Of a stretch of DNA of 64,000 nucleotides, positions 61,215 through 64,000 are shown in pieces (positions within the stretch are counted from its first letter, which is position 1; the number at the start of each line of letters is the position of its first letter). The stretch spans positions 124,001-188,000 of the forward strand of contig JAILXW010000002.1 of NCBI GenBank assembly GCA_045430305.1, written 5' to 3'. The translations under genes and the position numbers were made by a program. The notes under the pieces were generated by a model. It made no database searches and was not told where the DNA came from. It worked only from the letters and a program-made list of their open reading frames with translations. Source of the DNA: Agarilytica sp045430305 (lineage in GTDB: Bacteria; Pseudomonadota; Gammaproteobacteria; Pseudomonadales; Cellvibrionaceae).

Positions 61215-61598
61215 TTATTCAAACTCTATCTCAAATACGTCACCAAAAAACCGATAAGCGTTGTGTTCGGCATTGAAGCGTATTAATTGCTTGTTGGTAT
61301 CATCCAGAATGGCTCGTCGAGCAAGCGAAATATTCCTTAAATATTGGAATTCTTCAATTCTGGGGTCATGCCAAACACTAGTTTTAAACTCCTCGATATC
61401 AATTTCTCGATGTCTGTTTTCAATCAAATACACAAGCGTATCGAATACGTGTGGGTGTGGTTTGTATGATTCCTCCCCATGCGACACTTCGCCCAATTTC
61501 ACATCGATAACCAAGTTGCCTACCTGATAGATTTTATCTTTCGCATATTTGTTAGCTGCAGACATAGTGGCTGTCTCGGGTTTGCTCACTTTAAGCAT
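61215..61598 (-). CDS. Stand-alone OmpR/CadC-type winged-helix DNA-binding protein
   Basis: The 127-residue protein is little more than a winged-helix domain of the Trans_reg_C kind: YQVGNLVIDVKLGEVSHGEESYKPHPHVFDTLVYLIENRHREIDIEEFKTSVWHDPRIEEFQYLRNISLARRAI. It has neither a receiver domain nor a membrane helix, which transcription factors of this fold normally carry. ATG 61598 or ATG 61565 may be the start. It is divergent from the esterase side and convergent with the FHA genes, so it could regulate either group; nothing here shows which. Confidence 0.7.
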   Translation of the reverse strand: MLKVSKPETATMSAANKYAKDKIYQVGNLVIDVKLGEVSHGEESYKPHPHVFDTLVYLIENRHREIDIEEFKTSVWHDPRIEEFQYLRNISLARRAILDDTNKQLIRFNAEHNAYRFFGDVFEIEFE

Positions 61599-61762
61599 GG
61601 AAGCTAAGGCTGGAAAAATAAAGAAACATTGGATGGCGGGTGTGTTTTACCGATAAGCGCCTGTTTTTAGCAGAGAGATATTAATAAAAGAAGTTTGAAC
61701 GGCTGAATCGCTGATCAAACAAAAAGAGAAGGCGTTAGCGTGGCAAGAAATTCAAGGCAAAA

Positions 61763-61788
61763 AAAAGCGCGGCATGAGCCGCGCTTTT
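61763..61788 (-). terminator. Terminator after secreted esterase
   Basis: AAAAGCGCGGC pairs with GCCGCGCTTTT around ATGA. On the minus strand it ends in eight T, 24 bases after the esterase stop. Confidence 0.88.
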
Positions 61789-61811
61789 GCGTGTCGTTTA
61801 ACTCTGTCTAA

Positions 61812-63872
61812 TTAAGGACATGCCCCAACTGACCAAGTATTACCACCGTTCATAGTCTTAAGTGTTGTAACACCCCACGTTGAACCGCTCATAGCTTCAT
61901 CGCTACCTTGAGCAAAGTAGTCTGGCGTCCAGTATTTACCTTCACTGTAAGCGCGGCCAGCAACTTTGTGATAGTAATTGTACGCAAGTGTATCTTCACA
62001 CGCTGTTGGCGTTGGCGTTGGCGTTGGCGTTGGCGTTGGCGTTGGCGTTGGCGTTGGCGTTGGCGTTGGCGTTGGCGTTGGCGTTGGCGTTGGCGTTGGC
62101 GTTGGCGTTGGCGTTGGCGTTGGCGTTGGCGTTGGCGTTGGCGTTGGCGTTGGCGTTGGGATGATGCCACCGTTAGAACAATCACCTACAGGGCCTGAGC
62201 ATTGGCCCGACTCATCCGTCCAACGACATTGGCCATCACCAACAAGCTCTTCAAACATATCAAAAGTCTCTGTGTATCCGCGAGCTTGACCACAAGCAAT
62301 GTAACCATTTGTGTCTAATCGGTCAGCCAAGTAGTGGTCAGTAACATTCCCATTAACACCAGCGTCAATCTCGAAGCTCAAAGTTGCTTCCGTGGTCAGG
62401 CCTGTTGTGTCGCGAGCAACGATTGTTGCTGTGTTGGTGCCACCAAATAGATCACAGCCTTCAGCGGTAAACGTAATGCCGCTTTCGTCGAATTCAGCAG
62501 CTACGGTGCCGGAGCCAAATTGAACCTCAACACTGCTCAAGTTTTCGTTGAAATCAAGCGCCAAGCCAGAAACTGTCGCACATGTTTGGCTAGAAGTAAC
62601 CGCTTCGTCACGAATGATTGGGGCTACGTCTTCAGTAGTGTGGCCAAATAAGTGAGTGTCTACAGTTACTTCACTAACAGCGCCCAAAGAATCCGTCGCA
62701 GTTACTTCAACGATATATAAGTCATCTGGAATAGAACCGCTAAACACAACTTCAAAACTTCCAGCAGATGTGTCTTGTTCAATTGAGTCGCTATAGCCAG
62801 TAGTTACACCTTCAACGTTCACAGATATATGTGAAACAGTTGAGTATTCATCGTCTGAAACGCTACCGAAAATAGTCATATCGACGTTGTCGCAGTTTGA
62901 ATCTACACCGCTAAGTACAGGTGCTTTGTTCTTAGGAACGCGAGGTGAATTTTCGCTGAAGAAACGGCCGAGGTAACGTGCGTAGTTGATGCTATCGCCA
63001 CCAACATAAGAACCGCTAGCGCCAGAACCGCCAGACCAAGCGTGGTCTAGGCCATCAAAATCTAGTCGAGAAACACGGTTTGTGCCGTCTGGGCCGTCCC
63101 ACAATGTTTCTGTTGCTGTGCCGCCGTCAGTGATTCGGGCGCTTCCAGAAAGCTCTGATACACCGTAAAGGGCAGCCATACCTTCTGAGTTTTGAGCATT
63201 GTATTGTGGTGGAACTAAAGTATCTGCAGTACCGTGACCAGTCGAAGTCATTTGAGTTTCGAAATGCGACGCATAAGAACCTGCGTAACCCCGACAAGTG
63301 CTAGGCACATTTACAGATTCGAAGCCAAACGCACCGTTAGAGCTTGTGCCACCAGTAGGCGCTGCAGAAAGGCCCAAGCCAGCAAACACATCAGGCGCTA
63401 AACAACCAATAATATGAGCGAAGGAACCACCAGAAGAAAGGCCTGAAATATAAACTTGGTTAGGGTCGATGTCGTAGAAGTTGTCGGCCAACATTTCGTC
63501 AACCATTTGTAAGAGGTTGCGGTAGTCATTGTAGCTGCGCGATTTAGTTGCGTTCCAATAACCCCAACAGCTAAAACCTTCTTTATTAGCCGCGTCTGGC
63601 ACTGCTACAACCATACCGTACTCTTCAGAAGGCGCTTCTAGATTAGCAGTGTTGAAGTTGCTGATTGGTTGTGTACAGCCATGAAGCACAACAAGAAGTG
63701 ATCGGCCTTCACCAATCGGTGAAGCAGTATCTGGGGTGTAGATGTTTACAGCTGTAAAACCACCAATACGTACGTTTTGACTCCAGCTACCAGCGAAGGC
63801 ACTTGAAGTGACAACAGCTGACACTAAAGCAAGAGTACATGTAATCCAACTCAGCATTTTTCGAAGATCCAT
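61812..63872 (-). CDS. Secreted PHB-depolymerase/esterase with long Pro-Thr linker
   Basis: The 686-residue exported enzyme has a signal peptide (1-27, ending AFA) and a catalytic alpha/beta-hydrolase domain (about 30-305) of the PHB depolymerase/feruloyl-esterase (CE1-like) kind. LLVVLHGCTQ holds the oxyanion loop, GLSSGGSFA the nucleophile serine, and GLDHAWSGG the histidine. Next come Ig-like beta domains (about 315-500), a short Cys-rich segment, a (Pro-Thr) linker of about 50 residues (571-622) encoded by a hexanucleotide repeat, and a C-terminal module of about 60 residues (YNYYHKVAGRAYSEGKYW to WSVGACP) that may bind a polymer. Whether polyester or a plant-wall ester is the substrate is not decidable here. 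Confidence 0.86.
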   Translation of the reverse strand: MDLRKMLSWITCTLALVSAVVTSSAFAGSWSQNVRIGGFTAVNIYTPDTASPIGEGRSLLVVLHGCTQPISNFNTANLEAPSEEYGMVVAVPDAANKEGFSCWGYWNATKSRSYNDYRNLLQMVDEMLADNFYDIDPNQVYISGLSSGGSFAHIIGCLAPDVFAGLGLSAAPTGGTSSNGAFGFESVNVPSTCRGYAGSYASHFETQMTSTGHGTADTLVPPQYNAQNSEGMAALYGVSELSGSARITDGGTATETLWDGPDGTNRVSRLDFDGLDHAWSGGSGASGSYVGGDSINYARYLGRFFSENSPRVPKNKAPVLSGVDSNCDNVDMTIFGSVSDDEYSTVSHISVNVEGVTTGYSDSIEQDTSAGSFEVVFSGSIPDDLYIVEVTATDSLGAVSEVTVDTHLFGHTTEDVAPIIRDEAVTSSQTCATVSGLALDFNENLSSVEVQFGSGTVAAEFDESGITFTAEGCDLFGGTNTATIVARDTTGLTTEATLSFEIDAGVNGNVTDHYLADRLDTNGYIACGQARGYTETFDMFEELVGDGQCRWTDESGQCSGPVGDCSNGGIIPTPTPTPTPTPTPTPTPTPTPTPTPTPTPTPTPTPTPTPTPTPTPTPTPTPTACEDTLAYNYYHKVAGRAYSEGKYWTPDYFAQGSDEAMSGSTWGVTTLKTMNGGNTWSVGACP
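62005..62160 (-). repeat. (GTTGGC)25 hexanucleotide tandem repeat
   Basis: Twenty-five perfect GTTGGC units, 62005-62154, plus one variant unit (GTTGGG). On the coding strand it encodes the Pro-Thr linker. Slippage would change linker length by two residues per unit without shifting the frame. Confidence 0.97.
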
Positions 63873-64000
63873 AACCGACCTCTAATATTATTTTCGGGTT
63901 TTAAGTTCAATCTTTGCCATCTTGCGGAAGCCTGCTCTGCCGTCCTGATCAGGGCGAGCAACTCGATGACTCTCATTCTACGCTTTTGGCTAAAACTTGC
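63873..64000. other. Region upstream of the esterase gene (window end)
   Basis: This segment contains the esterase leader and probably promoter. I see no gene start or recognisable site in it; the window ends before the neighbouring gene. Confidence 0.3.

Noticed and set aside
62005..62160. CRISPR array
   Set aside because: Pure tandem hexamers without spacers, inside a coding sequence.
61889..62289. Frames of repeating Trp-Arg, Gly-Val or Arg-Gln in the hexamer region
   Set aside because: They are alternative readings of the GTTGGC repeat that encodes the Pro-Thr linker of the esterase.

Overview
This window looks like chromosome from a marine gammaproteobacterium, probably of the Cellvibrionaceae (Teredinibacter/Saccharophagus type). 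Three things suggest this: the housekeeping gene set (yhdP, darP, mgtE, rpoN-ptsN-rapZ-ptsO, zapE, zapG, degS, murA, lptCAB), a secreted esterase with a very long Pro-Thr linker typical of that group, and a solute pathway built on glucosylglycerate. The taxonomic call is inference. I saw no tRNA, rRNA, CRISPR, prophage or transposase.

Layout. 1-4.5 kb: the 3' part of yhdP, a nitrilase-family amidase and a membrane-anchored MsrB. 4.5-11.5 kb (minus strand): darP, mgtE, ptsO, rapZ, ptsN, rpoN and zapE; hpf, normally between rpoN and ptsN, is missing. 11.8-13.7 kb: zapG and degS. 13.85-18.66 kb: a four-gene operon that makes and phosphorolyses glucosylglycerate (glycerate kinase, phosphatase, synthase, phosphorylase). 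18.7-30.9 kb: a nitrogen-linked block with a NIT-like membrane protein, a six-gene electron-transfer operon, and nrtABC plus a porin. 30.9-35.3 kb (minus): hisD, hisG, murA, ibaG and an orphan mlaC. 35.7-40.3 kb: yrbG, kdsD, kdsC, lptC, lptA, lptB. 40.4-50 kb: SapC-family protein, a GGDEF/EAL protein, malic enzyme, an HD-GYP protein, a TraB/GumN protein and two unrecognised proteins, with a pair of structured repeats upstream of the TraB gene. 50.5-61.6 kb: a 2907-residue lipoprotein, two FHA-domain proteins and a lone winged-helix protein. 61.8-63.9 kb: the secreted esterase.

The most interesting system is at 19.9-25.9 kb. A strong match to a sigma-54 promoter precedes a fused protein in which a NirB-like FAD/NAD(P)H domain and a BFD-type [2Fe-2S] domain are joined to a membrane domain whose two helices each carry two histidines 14 residues apart, the pattern of a transmembrane di-heme b path. 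It is followed by a secreted cytochrome with ten CXXCH and one CX4CH motif, two lipoprotein cytochromes, a truncated haemoglobin and a ferredoxin-NAD(P)H reductase. The adjacent nrtABC-porin operon has its own sigma-54 promoter match. The reading I favour is an NtrC/RpoN-controlled route carrying electrons from cytoplasmic NAD(P)H across the membrane to periplasmic cytochromes, tied to nitrate, nitrite or NO metabolism. No terminal substrate can be read from the sequence.

Two other points stand out. The pair of 48-nt repeats at 48.4-48.6 kb differs mostly by compensatory changes, which suggests a structured RNA. The usual mla-lpt-rpoN neighbourhood is split and has lost genes: mlaB, mlaD, mlaE, mlaF and hpf are absent from their expected positions, leaving mlaC alone.
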